Assembly: GCA_027923505.1 (NCBI GenBank)
Contig: BROI01000023.1
Span: forward strand, 124,001 to 188,000
Source: Mayamaea pseudoterrestris
Taxonomy: Eukaryota > Bacillariophyta > Bacillariophyceae > Sellaphorales > Sellaphoraceae
DNA length: 64,000 nucleotides
Direction of reading: 5' to 3'
Positions 1 through 9,908 of this stretch are shown here, one piece after another. The first letter of the stretch is position 1, and each line of letters opens with the position of its first letter. The position numbers and the translations under genes were made by a program. The notes under the pieces were generated by a model, which was not told where the DNA came from, ran no database searches, and was given only the letters and a program-made list of their open reading frames with translations.

Positions 1-271
1 CGAGTTCGAGTTGCTTCTTCTTGGCCTCGTTCATTCGCTTGAGAGTCTCAATATCATTTTTGAGTTTGATTTTCTTGTCGATTGGTTTATTGGCTGGCAA
101 CAGAGGACTGATTGATGGCACAGGTGATGGCTTGGTCGGCATGGAAAGAGGGAGCTGCTTGGTCTCATTTTCCTTTGTAATAAGTGCTTTGGATGTACTA
201 ACTGGGTCTCTTATGCCTGTACTGGACGAGATAGACGACTTGGCGTACGGATTCACCGGAAGGGACGCCAT
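1..271 (-). CDS. Hypothetical basic protein, N-terminal part (runs off left edge)
   Basis: An open frame starts at an ATG at 271 and stays open for 90 codons to the window edge. The first 60 residues are rich in Ser, Pro, Thr and Lys and look disordered. They are followed by a charged Lys/Glu stretch (DKKIKLKNDIETLKRMNEAK) that reads like the start of a coiled coil. The overlapping plus-strand frame in this interval is hydrophobic and irregular, and I take it as the shadow. No family is recognised from this fragment; the rest of the protein lies outside the window. Confidence 0.5.
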   Translation of the reverse strand, partial: MASLPVNPYAKSSISSSTGIRDPVSTSKALITKENETKQLPLSMPTKPSPVPSISPLLPANKPIDKKIKLKNDIETLKRMNEAKKKQLEL

Positions 272-968
272 GGTCGCTTGGTTGCAATGTGCCTCGTCGT
301 TCAAGCTTTTGGCTCAAAGCGCTGCGCATTGGTCGTCGCATTGGTGCACGCCTGGAGTCTGTCCTGTCGGCGTCACACCGGTACGGTACCCGAGCCAGTA
401 TCCGACAAAAATAGGTATCGTCATGTAGCTCTCTGAGTTATTCCCGACTGTAGAAGGCATTATTTGAATATACTACCATGGTGCAATCTGCTGTTGACAA
501 TCTTAACTTGGTCTGCTCCGGGAAGCAAGCTAGCCTTTTATCAATCTGAGATATTCATTCGGTGAATCAATCATGGCCCCTATGATTTTAGGCATTGGTT
601 TGTGTTGCTCAAAGCATTATCTTTACTTGCTTGATAGGTATTATATATAATCAGCTACCTCCGCTGATTCATTGCATGCGGTAGCAAATGCGGATCCCGC
701 TGTTCTCTAGATGTCACGCGAAGCTATGCACCACCTAGCAAGCCAACGACTACCGCAGCAGCATACAATAACGAGCGTCAATTATACATCGTAAACGATC
801 GATTATGGTGAAACTTGTATGCGATAACAATATATATTTTAAAAACCGCTATGGCTTTGTTGGCAGCTCATCGCGCACGAGAAAACAGTGAACGAGCGCA
901 CACGCTCGCTTGTTTCCAATTCAAAAGAAGTGGAAATGCGCCGCTTACATCATATGTCCGTCTGACGT
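272..968. other. Intergenic, nothing recognised
   Basis: No convincing reading frame in either direction. It probably holds the upstream region of the leftmost minus-strand gene and the downstream region of nothing else, since the next gene (969-1448) is also on the minus strand and ends here. Several A/T-rich runs (around 640-660 and 825-845) are the only notable composition. Confidence 0.4.
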
Positions 969-1448
969 TCACTCGCCATTGATTACACTATATTCCAATG
1001 GTGTGGGTTGCTGCATCAGTTCTACGAGAACTAACGTCCACAAGGCCAAATTTGACAAAACGTAAAGCTGGAACGTGTGCGCCCACGTCATTCCCAACCA
1101 ATCGTCGCGATTCTTACTTTTCATGGCCATGTCGTGAGCAGTCAGGCTCAATATGATTCCCAGCGCCAGTAGGTAGTTTATGAGGACAAGAACTGTCGCA
1201 GCGATGGAAGCCCGACGATGATTGAAATATGCAGCCAACGCCAACAATCCCATCGAGTACTGACCGAGCTCTTGAGTAACGCCATCCGCATACTTGTTAT
1301 GCAGCGCCCAGATGCAGTAGAACAAGGCAATCTTCCATACTTGAGCAAGTAGTGGCCGCTGTCGAAGAACCAAATACCAGGCGACGGCTTGCGAGGCCGG
1401 CATGAGCGCCGTGCGAAAGATGAGACTGGAGTCGGACATGCTCATCAT
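969..1448 (-). CDS. Small multi-pass membrane protein, unknown
   Basis: A 159-residue frame beginning with tandem Met codons. Hydrophobic stretches at about residues 37-51, 62-76, 81-102 and 126-146 suggest four membrane spans separated by short charged loops. The last residues are hydrophilic (PLEYSVINGE). No signal peptide is obvious and no family motif is recognised. The overall size and spacing resemble small four-helix membrane proteins of the endomembrane system, but that is only an analogy. There is no intron within the frame. Confidence 0.55.
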   Translation of the reverse strand: MMSMSDSSLIFRTALMPASQAVAWYLVLRQRPLLAQVWKIALFYCIWALHNKYADGVTQELGQYSMGLLALAAYFNHRRASIAATVLVLINYLLALGIILSLTAHDMAMKSKNRDDWLGMTWAHTFQLYVLSNLALWTLVLVELMQQPTPLEYSVINGE

Positions 1449-1937
1449 ACGGAAATATGTGGTCGGGTTACTGTCTAATCTTTCAACGGCTTATCGTCTC
1501 TATCCGACTGTTGTTGATCACGCAGTTCGATCGGATAATTGTATCAAGAAAATGGATGATGTGCTGCTGTGATGGTCGCAGCGATGATCCGCAGAACAAA
1601 ATCGACGACCATGAAGCAGTGCTGGTGCGACGCGGGCTTGTTTGGCGAGGTCGTCACAAATGACATTTCTTCTTTCTCGGCTGTTTCTTCCGTCATTTTG
1701 TAGTCGACGGATTTCATGATTCCTTGCAAGGGATGCATGTCATGTCAAGCGAAGCAATCGTCCGCTTCGCAATCAACGATGATTCGATCGTACTGATGGC
1801 GAAAGGCCTTTCATCATGTATACTTATTCGTAGAAGTAATGTGCACCATATTCGCAGCCACGACAAGCGTACATTAACACAATTGGATTGCTGAATTATA
1901 GCAAGGAAAAATCCACGCCAAGCCTTCCGTCGAGCCA
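1449..1937. other. Divergent intergenic region
   Basis: This 490-bp spacer lies between the starts of two divergently transcribed genes (969-1448 minus, 1938-2753 plus), so it should hold both promoters. Short frames in it are not supported by composition. No clear promoter element was identified. Confidence 0.4.
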
Positions 1938-2753
1938 ATGTCAGACAGTTCAACAGTAACGACTGCAGACTTAGGCGATGTTAAGAGCAATTTATTGTTA
2001 GAAAGCGAAGAGGAACTCGCACCAGAAATTGAACCTGAGCTCGACAAGGCCGCTACTATCGACGAAGCCATTGTCAACCGTCGACGGACCGTATCGTTTG
2101 ACGACAAAGTGCGCGTTCGTGAGCACAGTGTGGTCGTCGGAGTCCATCCAATGACAACATTCCCAATCGGGTTGAGTTGGGAGTCTGCAACGGAGCGAAT
2201 TGCGGATATCGACTATGAACACCATTCGAGACAAGGTCACTACGTTTGGCCGCGGCATTTGTCATTTGAAGAGCGAAGGGACCGCCTTTTTGAGGTAAAT
2301 GCTGCTTTCGACAGTAAGGAAAACAGGGATGAGGTTGATAGTATGTTACAGAATGCGTGGGAAGCCGACTACGTGTCGCCGTCGTTACATGACATGCACA
2401 CGGCTGCTCCGAGCGAGCATGATGTGTTTGTCGAATCCCCAACACTTTGCGAGAACCGTATTAAAGCAGCTCTGCGTATGCGAAGGTCGCACTCAGTCAC
2501 TGAGCTTACGGCATTGTCCGACAAGACTGCGAATCTCAGTACATTGCAAAAACATAGTTTGCATCGAATCGCTTCATTCGACGATTGGACCAACTTGAAG
2601 AAGACAGATTTTCGAGCAACTACGGCAGAACTGGATGACAAGGTAAATGGTCCTGTTGCTGGCATGGAGGGTGCCGTGAAAAAGCCATTGGCTCGCTTGC
2701 TTAAGAAGCGTTTCTTCAAGCGAGCGCCGAGAACACAAGAGGCAGTATGCTGA
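1938..2753 (+). CDS. Hypothetical protein with a diatom-type VSFDDKVRVRE motif
   Basis: An intronless 271-residue frame. After an acidic N-terminus (residues 20-45), residues 50-80 read VSFDDKVRVREHSVVVGVHP, then a short gap and IGLSW. This resembles a short motif (V-x-F-x-x-x-V-x-[VI]-R-E ... G-x-x-P ... P-[IL]-x-L-x-W) that I recall from many uncharacterised diatom proteins. A further conserved-looking patch, YVWPRHLSFEERRDRLFEV, follows at about residues 102-120. The C-terminus is strongly basic (KKPLARLLKKRFFKR). No catalytic motif is visible, so the function is unknown. The motif assignment is from memory of the family and was not searched. Confidence 0.7.
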   Translation: MSDSSTVTTADLGDVKSNLLLESEEELAPEIEPELDKAATIDEAIVNRRRTVSFDDKVRVREHSVVVGVHPMTTFPIGLSWESATERIADIDYEHHSRQGHYVWPRHLSFEERRDRLFEVNAAFDSKENRDEVDSMLQNAWEADYVSPSLHDMHTAAPSEHDVFVESPTLCENRIKAALRMRRSHSVTELTALSDKTANLSTLQKHSLHRIASFDDWTNLKKTDFRATTAELDDKVNGPVAGMEGAVKKPLARLLKKRFFKRAPRTQEAVC

Positions 2754-2940
2754 GAGTCTACGAAGGAGTAGTAGTTCATACAGAACAGTTTGAATTGAGC
2801 TTGTCGAAAGGTCAACCCTGGTACGAAAATGCCATGGAGTACTTTGTATGTAAATGAATAGCTAAACCGTTTTACGAGTTTGACTATGCGGAGTCGAGAC
2901 GACCTCCATCCTTCTGACCTGCCACCGGCACATTAAAATC

Positions 2941-3715
2941 TCACGATCCTTCCTCGGCATCCGTTGCTCCTTCAGTTTCGCCGTCCATAATTGACCACAG
3001 TTTATTGGCCAACTCGAATGGTGTCATTCCCTTTGGATCGACTGAAAAACTTCGAAAAGTTTCACCCGATGCAACATCCTGCGTCGCATGTCGCAAGCAC
3101 AAGGTATCAGCAATTCAGTTAATTTCACATAACACAGATTCAGTTACGCGTTATACGTACCACAATACCTGAAAGGACATCTTCCTCCTCATCATTCCAA
3201 GTGATGCCGGTGCATTTGGCTAGAAGCGATCGCTTGTACGTAGCCATGAGTAGCTCTTGCTCGCGCTCATGTTGCAGGCGCATAGTTTCTTCCTTGATAT
3301 CCTTGGCTTGCTCTTTGTTGCGAGCAATCTCATCGGTCAGTGCCATAATTTCCTGCTCTGCATCATTGACATCCATTTGCAAAGTGTCTCGCTGCGCCGT
3401 CAGCGACATCACCTTCTTCTGCGCCTCATAGAGAGCATCCGACTCAAGTTCGCTAGCAGAAGCTGCATCATTGATCATTCGGTCCAGTTCCGACTGCATT
3501 TTGGCTGCTTCATTGAGCATGGATTCCTCCTTCGCCTGCCAGAGTTGATCCGTAATGGACCGAGGGCTGGTGAACTTATCGTCGTCGATCGGGCCGAGCT
3601 TGAGAGCATTCATCTTGGCTTGAACCGACTTCCAGTCGCTTCCGGATTTCACAGCCACACTGCTCGGGGACGTCATGGTGTCGGACTCGCCCTTGCGCTT
3701 GTTAGTGGGCACCAT
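2941..3715 (-). CDS. SPC24: Kinetochore protein Spc24 (two exons)
   Basis: Spc24 is a subunit of the NDC80 complex, which ties kinetochores to microtubules. Its C-terminal globular domain pairs with Spc25. Exon 1 (3161-3715, start at the Met of MVPTNKRKGES) encodes a long central coiled coil with heptad-like spacing, followed by the globular start LLAKCTGITWNDEEEDVLSGIV. The intron 3079-3160 (82 bp) runs from GTACGT to GCAG on the minus strand. Exon 2 (2941-3078) adds 45 residues including FSVDPKGMTPFELANKLW. The [T/S]-G-I-x-W strand and the final F-x-[LI]-x-N-x-LW helix match the Spc24 family as I know it. An upstream in-frame Met at 3838 would add 41 basic residues and is less likely. The family call rests on pattern recognition; a profile search would settle it. 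Confidence 0.7.
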
Positions 3716-3838
3716 GGTGAAGGAGACGAATGAAGGTCGTCGCGTGAACTGTGAATTCCGTTGGGAGACGAAACGTCGTGTCGCATGCGACTTTTTGATG
3801 ACGTCAGATCGCATTGGCTCGAGCACGCGCTCCTCCAC

Positions 3839-5543
3839 GTCGATGCAATCCGATCAGTTTCCCTTCTTCGATCCAAACCATCGACCAAATCCGCTTGGCA
3901 AATCAATCCAGCGAGACAAAGCAAAGGCTTCTACCTCCTTGGGCATCTCGTTGCATATCACGACTTTCATCGGTATCTTGATAGACTTGCAATTTCTGGA
4001 TGCAGCCACGAGATGGACTACGGCAGAAAAAACACACTTCAGCTTCTCGCGGGAGATAGATCGAGGCCATCAATCTGAAAGTAAGTTGTGAAGAAAGACC
4101 TCTATCGATCTAGATTCAAAGCCTGACGCTAACGAGATTAGTGTTCTGAACTATCAACCGTTTCTATAACAAGCTTGCTGGATGTTAAAGCAATGCGCTA
4201 CCCCAAACTTTGGTACCGTTGTGTGAAGACTATACTGGTTGTAGACTAGCGTTTCGCAATTGGTGAACATACGGTTATTGCGCTCCACGACGCGCATGAC
4301 GGTTGTTTCCATGTACCGGTAGCAAGACACCGGCATGAACGAGTTGTCGAGCCGAAAAGACCGAGCGACGAGCGAGTGTGGATTGGGTGGCTGCCTTCCA
4401 GCCAACGCTACGACGATAAAAGGCTGCTTATTGCAGTTGGTGCGTATATGTTGGAACGGTGACAATGGACAGCCCGCATACTGCATGGCGGGAACATGGT
4501 AGTGATGATCGCTTGTACTAACCAAGCCCTAGCTCCATCCGTACTATATGACAGCCTTGTCTCGTTCGCTGTTCGTCCTTCGACTTAGCATACTGCGCCA
4601 AACATGCGACCTTGCAATTTGCACATGTTGTGTACATGAACAGGCTACTGTACCATAGTCGCGCCGCTACTATAAGCGGTAAGCCGGGCCGCACCTCATA
4701 TATCAGCCCTTTCAATATGAAGCTCCCGCGTCAGTCTCCATTACCTTTTTCGTACTTGCGCTTTTGCATTCCGCGACCAAGAATCTACCACCGCACGTGT
4801 TTTTGGCCTACGCGTCGCCTAAGAAAGAGATGATGTTTCTAGCCGTTGGAACGATAGTCTCGTTTCGCCAAGATATCCCGGAAGCTGCCGCTCTGTCATG
4901 TGTGAATGCTCTGGACCACTCGTTTCCAACGACCAAACCGCGAAAGGTCTCAATAGCAGACACAACATCACGGAGAAACCACGATTGAGACACACATCAA
5001 ACCCGCAACTGCCCAAGGCTTCAAACTATGTTTCGATTGGTTGCTTTGAATCCATGGAGCGGTCATTGGTGCGTTCCGTTGAAGTATTCCAGGTGTTGTG
5101 CTGTTCCGTGCGTTGACACGTGTGTTGATGGAGCTGACACGGGCCGCGTGGCGTGATGTCGTTCGCTGATTCATGCGCGAAGCCTTTGAAATGAGTGGTC
5201 GCGATGAACCGTGACTGAACCAAGACACTGGAACGGGCCTCTTGCCGAATCTGTTCGACTCGAGGCGCGCTAGACGAGATTCAAGGCGTTTTTTTAAGGC
5301 CTACGGGAGCAAGGTATAGGAATGTAAAAATAGTCTGGTCAACTATTATAGTTTAATTGTAGTTATTGCGTTAGACGTAGCTCGTTAGCGAAGTGAGAAG
5401 CCACGTGTTGGTCGTCTCAAGTCGCGTCGATTGTAACCGCTTGGAAACCGTCGAAATATGCAACTGTATTGTAAATGATATATAAGGAGCAGCAAAAAGG
5501 CGCATCAAGGTAAATGAAGGAGTCGGTGGATCGAGAAGGAATG
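3839..5543. other. Long intergenic region with one weak coding candidate
   Basis: About 1.7 kb without a confident gene. A minus-strand frame at 4154-4486 is coding-like and listed separately. Other short frames at 4808-5228 on both strands overlap one another and none has clear protein-like composition. The last 250 bp (5290-5540) contain A/T-rich patches and sit downstream of the minus-strand gene at 5544-6041. Confidence 0.35.
4154..4486 (-). CDS. Possible coding exon, unknown
   Basis: The minus-strand frame, counted from its first ATG, gives about 110 residues. The middle part (QPFIVVALAGRQPPNPHS, then RSFRLDNSFMPVSCYRYMET) has protein-like codon choice, with C or G in many third positions, unlike neighbouring frames. 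It is not matched to any family. It may be one exon of an unresolved gene, since the frame continues upstream of the ATG without a start and a GTATGT donor-like site lies inside it. It may also be spurious. Confidence 0.3.
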   Translation of the reverse strand: MQYAGCPLSPFQHIRTNCNKQPFIVVALAGRQPPNPHSLVARSFRLDNSFMPVSCYRYMETTVMRVVERNNRMFTNCETLVYNQYSLHTTVPKFGVAHCFNIQQACYRNG

Positions 5544-6041
5544 TTACATCTCGAGTGTGAAAGGCATGGCGTCGTCGTCCGGGTAAACCTGACTCATGAG
5601 TCCAACGAGCGACGTTTGGTTAAAGGCTGGAAGCTTGTCAGCCAGTCCCCATTTGTTCATCGCCTTGTTCATCTCTCCTCGATTCTCCTCATGACGCGCC
5701 TTGTAGACGTGTTGAAGACTCACGTCGTTCGCATGTCGCCAGCGGCAGTCTCGCGTTTGACTCTGGGTCTTTTGGATGCCATCAACAATGCGCTGAAACA
5801 TGGCGTAGTCGCGGTAGTCAGCCATGGCTTCCTCCTCGTATAGTTGCACCTCAGAGGGCGATCGTTTCAGCTTGTTGGAAGCAATTGGAATGCTTTCCGA
5901 CCGATGCATCTTGGGAGTGAGCTCGGATAGCGAACCGCTCGAATCAAAGGCCGACATTTCGTTCTCGTTCGGGGTGACGGGCCGCAGAGGTTGGGTTGGT
6001 AAGACGGATCGACGTTCCTCTTGTGGGTATTGAGGCATCAT
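5544..6041 (-). CDS. Hypothetical protein with ADYRDY motif (ochrophyte-type)
   Basis: About 165 residues from the first of two adjacent Met codons (MMPQYPQEE). A disordered, Ser-rich N-terminus is followed at about residues 58-95 by RSPSEVQLYEEEAMADYRDY and MFQRIVDGI. The protein ends in an acidic tail with FTLEM. The S-E-[VL]-x-L ... ADYRDY-x-M-[FY]-x-RIV-x-G arrangement and the short hydrophobic-acidic C-terminus resemble a family of uncharacterised diatom proteins that I recall. The region between (QSQTRDCRWRHANDVSLQHV onward) is basic. No enzymatic motif is visible. A longer frame starting at 6086 adds a hydrophobic leader that could be a signal anchor, but the downstream Met pair is favoured because the family motif follows sooner. 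Confidence 0.7.
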   Translation of the reverse strand: MMPQYPQEERRSVLPTQPLRPVTPNENEMSAFDSSGSLSELTPKMHRSESIPIASNKLKRSPSEVQLYEEEAMADYRDYAMFQRIVDGIQKTQSQTRDCRWRHANDVSLQHVYKARHEENRGEMNKAMNKWGLADKLPAFNQTSLVGLMSQVYPDDDAMPFTLEM

Positions 6042-6389
6042 AATAATAAACAAGTAAACAAGCGAAGGGATAGACGAGAGAATCAAAGATTCGAGTCGAG
6101 CGTTTTAACTCTTGGATGGATTGAGATTTGTGCGGCGAGCTGATGGGTGGATGATGGCGGCCATCAAAGCACGAGCGAGCACGAGATTCGCGGCCTTCGA
6201 ACCCATTCGTCAAAGTTGAGAACGCTCGCGTGCCTGTTCGATAGCATTCGGTCGGCAATTCATTGATACTCCACTTTTGTACATTATATAGTATAGTGAA
6301 AGTGAAAGTACGTACGTCGTGGAACTTAGAAACTAGATAGAAACAAATGACCCATTTTATATATTGACAGCTATCGGCCATTCATCAAG

Positions 6390-6826
6390 TTATTTAAGCC
6401 ACATTGCCACCTCAGTCAAACGCGAAGGTTCTTTATGAACACTATTGTTCCATGGAAGGCGCTTAAATGCTTTGACATGCGCCGACCGAGATTGCGAGAT
6501 CAGATTGGGAAGCCTCTTGACTCGAGCCTTCGGGTGTTTGACAATGGTGATCCTCATGGCGACGCGAAAAGCAATAAGTTGACTTCGCGATCTAGCTGAA
6601 TGAATTTTGGTGTCAACGTCAGGCCAGCAATGATCGTGATTGTTTCGGCCTTGCGGAGAAAGGCTTCAATCTCGTCGCGTGCATGCCGCAGACGATAGAT
6701 TGGCCTTGTTTGCCCGTTGAACCTTTGGCGTCCCCATGAAAGAATCGCATGCCCGTTTATCGGATGATCTTTGACTATGGTGTTATCGGGCTATGCAAAG
6801 ATGATAACCTTCGGGACGTCGCACAT
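6390..6826 (-). pseudogene. Probable decayed small gene, unknown family
   Basis: On the minus strand a frame opens with ATG at 6826 (MCDVPKVIIFA), meets a TAG at 6791-6793, and continues in the same frame for 78 protein-like residues, including GHAILSWG, RPIYRLRHARDEIEAFLRKA and TITIIAGLTLTPKF, ending at 6554. A +1 overlapping frame (6390-6557) then continues for 55 basic residues (MRITIVKHPKARVKRL...). The composition of these pieces is better than chance frames nearby. The simplest reading is a host gene with one nonsense change and one frameshift. An alternative is an unrecognised intron: TTTGCATAG could be a 3' splice site, with its 5' partner not found. The family is not recognised. Confidence 0.35.
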
Positions 6827-7183
6827 ATTATTGGCTCCACAATATCTTCAGCCCGGAGTTTAGGCGTTTAGGCTCGACTTGTCCTTTCCTTTGTTAAAAG
6901 TTCACGATGCGGTAGATAGTACCGGTATGTTAGCCGTCTCCTTGTCAAAGCTTGAGGCTGGTGAAAACATTTATGTACAGTAGTAGATGCATACTTGTAC
7001 GTCGACATGCATGTCGAAATTGGCCCGGACCCCTAAAAAGGCTATGTGGGTCGTAACAGTACCGGTCCGACGTGAAGGCGACGCCGACTGCTTCCGGTTT
7101 GCGCATCGCCATGACTCGTCGTCGGCACTCTTGCTCCACTTTCGTTGCTGCATCTCCTGTTAAACCTATTGCTACTGTAAAAC
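6827..7183. other. Intergenic, upstream of the RING gene
   Basis: A spacer of about 360 bp before the RING-finger gene start at 7184. Short minus-strand frames here have no support. No specific regulatory element was recognised. Confidence 0.35.
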
Positions 7184-8451
7184 ATGCCCAGCATATTCAA
7201 TTTAACGTTTCAAGACCCTAATAATGTATCGACGCTGAATTCCACTGTCCAAAATTGGAGGAATGAGACGGGCGACGACAATGCCGATGATTATATCGAT
7301 GACTTTCAGATTGGCGTCATTTTCAACTTGACCAATTTTACACGGTCAAATTCACCACCCAAGACGTCTTTTTACAATCCACAACGTGAGGTACACAATT
7401 CGGTTGGAGTCATTGTCTTAGCCATACTGCTAGTAGTACTCAGTGTACTGCTGACGATTCTGATGCTGCACATTCTGAGGTACCGACTCATGCGTCGACT
7501 CTTGGCGCTCCGACGACTGCAGCAGTCCGAACCAATTCAGCCAGTGAATAAGGAGGATCGATATGCTGTCATTGAAGAGTGGCTTATTAGCAAGCGAGTC
7601 TTGAAGCATGACGATGCCTGCAATCGCATTATGGAGGCGGACCGGAAACTCAATGGACATGACGTTGAATCGGCGTCGCCTTCTGCTGCTCATGACAGTC
7701 CGCCTCGCTCACCATTATCACATAAACGGTCCAATTCAAATGATACATCCAGCGCCAGCGAGACTAGAGAAGCACTTTCATGCGGAGACGAAAATAGCTG
7801 TCCAATTTGCATGTCATCGTTTTTGGTTGGCGAAATCATCTCTTGCTCTGCGGATGAGCAGTGCTCTCACATATGTAAGTTCGGGGTGGCAACAACGCGC
7901 AATACATTCTCTCTTGAAGTTGTTCTCACGTGATGCACTTTCTGTTTACCCGTAAACTGCCAGACCATCACGAGTGCATCAAGGAATGGCTGTTGAACCA
8001 CATGGAATGTCCGTTTTGTCGCAACACCTTTCTCGACATTGACAAGCCGGACCACCAGCTTGCAAAGTCGCCGCATCAACTTACTAAACGTGCCCAGCTT
8101 TCCTACTGCTGCAAACTGCACGGTCTTGTCGAAATATCGCCGCTACTTTGTCAGAAGCAGGGTCGGATAATGGAAGACATTGAACGCAAGGTGCGGGGCG
8201 AAATGACCTTGATACAACGAGGTGACTTGATTGTCAAGCGCGGCGCTCGACATGCACTGCACGAGGACAAGGAAATGACAGTGGATGAAGCCTCCATCAT
8301 GTGTCTGGCCAGTCGCGACGAGTGCAGTCAACCCGAAAAGGAGTGCGAGGCAGATGACGACCTGGAAGCCAATGTACAGGAGCAAGCAACAACATCCACG
8401 GCCACGTTGAACGATGAAACCGATGTAGCCGGGCGACAATATCCAATATAA
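7184..8451 (+). CDS. Membrane-anchored RING-H2 E3 ubiquitin ligase
   Basis: Two exons, 7184-7874 and 7964-8451, joined across an 89-bp intron (GTAAGT to CCAG), give 392 residues. The N-terminal 70 residues are Asn/Thr rich with several N-x-S/T sequons, so they are probably lumenal or extracellular. One hydrophobic span follows at about residues 75-97 (VIVLAILLVVLSVLLTILML) with basic residues after it. The RING starts at CPIC (residue 206). The intron falls inside the finger, and splicing restores CSHIYHHECIKEWL and then CPFC, giving the C3-H2-C3 ligand order of RING-H2. This resembles the plant ATL/Goliath layout of one membrane span plus a RING-H2. The C-terminal 100 residues are acidic and unassigned. 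The E3 activity is inferred from the family. Confidence 0.85.
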
Positions 8452-8645
8452 AACGAGTACAAGAGTCGCGCTATGATTGCTCTCACTTTGATCCTGCGAC
8501 AGCTATTCGATAGGTTATCGTGTAGAATCTTCCTGATTGGAGCATACAATAGACAATAGATTACGTTCATGATAGGTAAAACCGCTAGACACTACATGTA
8601 TACAATTCCTAAACAAGCACTTGAAAACATTTGCTTCTTCAAAAT

Positions 8646-9458
8646 TCAAGCAACATCGTCGTCAACGCCGGCACCACCATTCTTGTCCGCCTCGGCTGCC
8701 TCTGGAACCTCCGCAGTTGCTCCTGCTTGGCGTTCGCTCGTTCCAAAGTAGTTAATGATTGGATCCGGCGCCGTCGCTCCAGGTACCAACGACATGGCGT
8801 AAAAGTAGAGAACAACTGCGGCAATGGCCATGTTTGTCGCTCGATTGCGACTGCAGGAAACACTTTCTATACCAGCAGGCGTCGTTCCTCCAAAGTATGC
8901 GTTAAAGAAACCAGGCTTGCATATATCCGACTTAAAAATCAAAAACGCCAAGCTTTGAAACAAGAACGCAATGAAAAAGTAGAAGGAAAGGCACTTTCCG
9001 CCAGATTTGTGCAAGGGGCAGCACAAGCTAAAGGCCATTGTGAACCAAGCGAGCGCTCCAAAGAAAACTGCAACGCCCTGACAAGCCTTGGCACTGTTAA
9101 ACTGGCGGTCAAATCGAGGAGTGACGTAGCCAATGCCATCGACATATTGCGTGTAGGAGAAGCAAGCTTGCTGGTCGACAGGAAGTGTCATTTCCCATGC
9201 CCAGAAACCAACGCCTTGACTACCAAGCATGCTGGTACACTGCTCCTGCGGAATGTCAAAATTGGCGCAAACACTCGCAATGTCGTTTCCTTGCTGCAAC
9301 ACAACGTCTCGGCTGACAAACGCGCAAAAACCCGTAGCATATAGCGACATGGAAAAGGCAACGGTGCAAACCAAAAAGAGGCATGAAAAATTACACTTTT
9401 GAGCAGCTTGATACATGCGCTGCCTATCTTCCGTACTCATGTTGGTCCGAGAAGCCAT
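8646..9458 (-). CDS. Four-span membrane protein, unknown
   Basis: An intronless 270-residue frame. Hydrophobic segments at about residues 25-47, 130-150, 160-180 and 207-227 suggest four membrane helices with a large Cys-containing loop between the first and second (residues 48-127, with Cys near CANFD, QCTSM, ACFSY). More Cys pairs lie near the membrane (SLCCP, DICKPG, SVSCSR), so disulfides in the non-cytosolic loops are plausible. The topology is tetraspanin/claudin-like, but no CCG or W-GLW-C-C signature is present. The C-terminal tail is Ala/Glu/Asp rich and disordered. The upstream region of this gene is shared with the plus-strand SR gene and contains the 42-bp array at 9649-9816. Confidence 0.65.
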   Translation of the reverse strand: MASRTNMSTEDRQRMYQAAQKCNFSCLFLVCTVAFSMSLYATGFCAFVSRDVVLQQGNDIASVCANFDIPQEQCTSMLGSQGVGFWAWEMTLPVDQQACFSYTQYVDGIGYVTPRFDRQFNSAKACQGVAVFFGALAWFTMAFSLCCPLHKSGGKCLSFYFFIAFLFQSLAFLIFKSDICKPGFFNAYFGGTTPAGIESVSCSRNRATNMAIAAVVLYFYAMSLVPGATAPDPIINYFGTSERQAGATAEVPEAAEADKNGGAGVDDDVA

Positions 9459-9648
9459 GGTTGTACTTGTTACTTTTGCTTTTTGTTACTGTTGTCAAGA
9501 TGTTCTTTGAAAGATCTTTTGGGTGTCTGTCGAGTGTCGTTATGGAATTGCGACGCGAAGCCTAATTCTGAATGCCACGTCAGGGATGCCGAACATGAAA
9601 AATGCGCCAACGGGTCGTGCAAACACGCGACGCGATTTTTCTGGCATA

Positions 9649-9820
9649 ATTGACACTGGCACTCGTTTCGTGCTTATGCCTGGTGACGTAATTGACACTG
9701 GCACTCGTTTCTTGCTAAAGCCTTATGACGCTATTGACACTGGCACTTGTTTTATACTATAGCCTTATGACGTTATTGACACTGGCACTCGTTTCATACT
9801 ACAGCCTTGTGACGTAACTG
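9649..9820 (+). repeat. 42-bp minisatellite array A (four copies)
   Basis: Four head-to-tail copies of exactly 42 bp start at 9649, 9691, 9733 and 9775, with a few bases of a fifth. Each begins ATTGACACTGGCACTCG and ends in a TGACG core, so every junction reads close to TGACGTAATTGACACTGG. TGACGTAA and TGACGTT resemble bZIP/CRE half sites. The array lies 93 bp before the SR-protein ATG and about 190 bp from the divergent gene's ATG at 9458. A reverse-complement copy of the same repeat family is at 15769-15964. Confidence 0.9.
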
Positions 9821-9908
9821 ACACGACATATGTCTTACCGAAGCGTCTGTCATTCACACCAAAACTGGTTGCGTTTCGCGGCTGCCTCACTTTCTTTGAA
9901 CTTCCACC

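Noticed and set aside
9523-9762. 14-residue peptide repeat (IDTGTRF...) encoded by the 42-bp arrays
   Set aside because: 42 is a multiple of three, so any open unit yields a repeat peptide; the frame stops inside the array and the arrays lie in upstream regions of real genes.
9649-9820. CRISPR-like array
   Set aside because: Units are contiguous 42-bp tandem copies with no unique spacers, in a eukaryotic genome.
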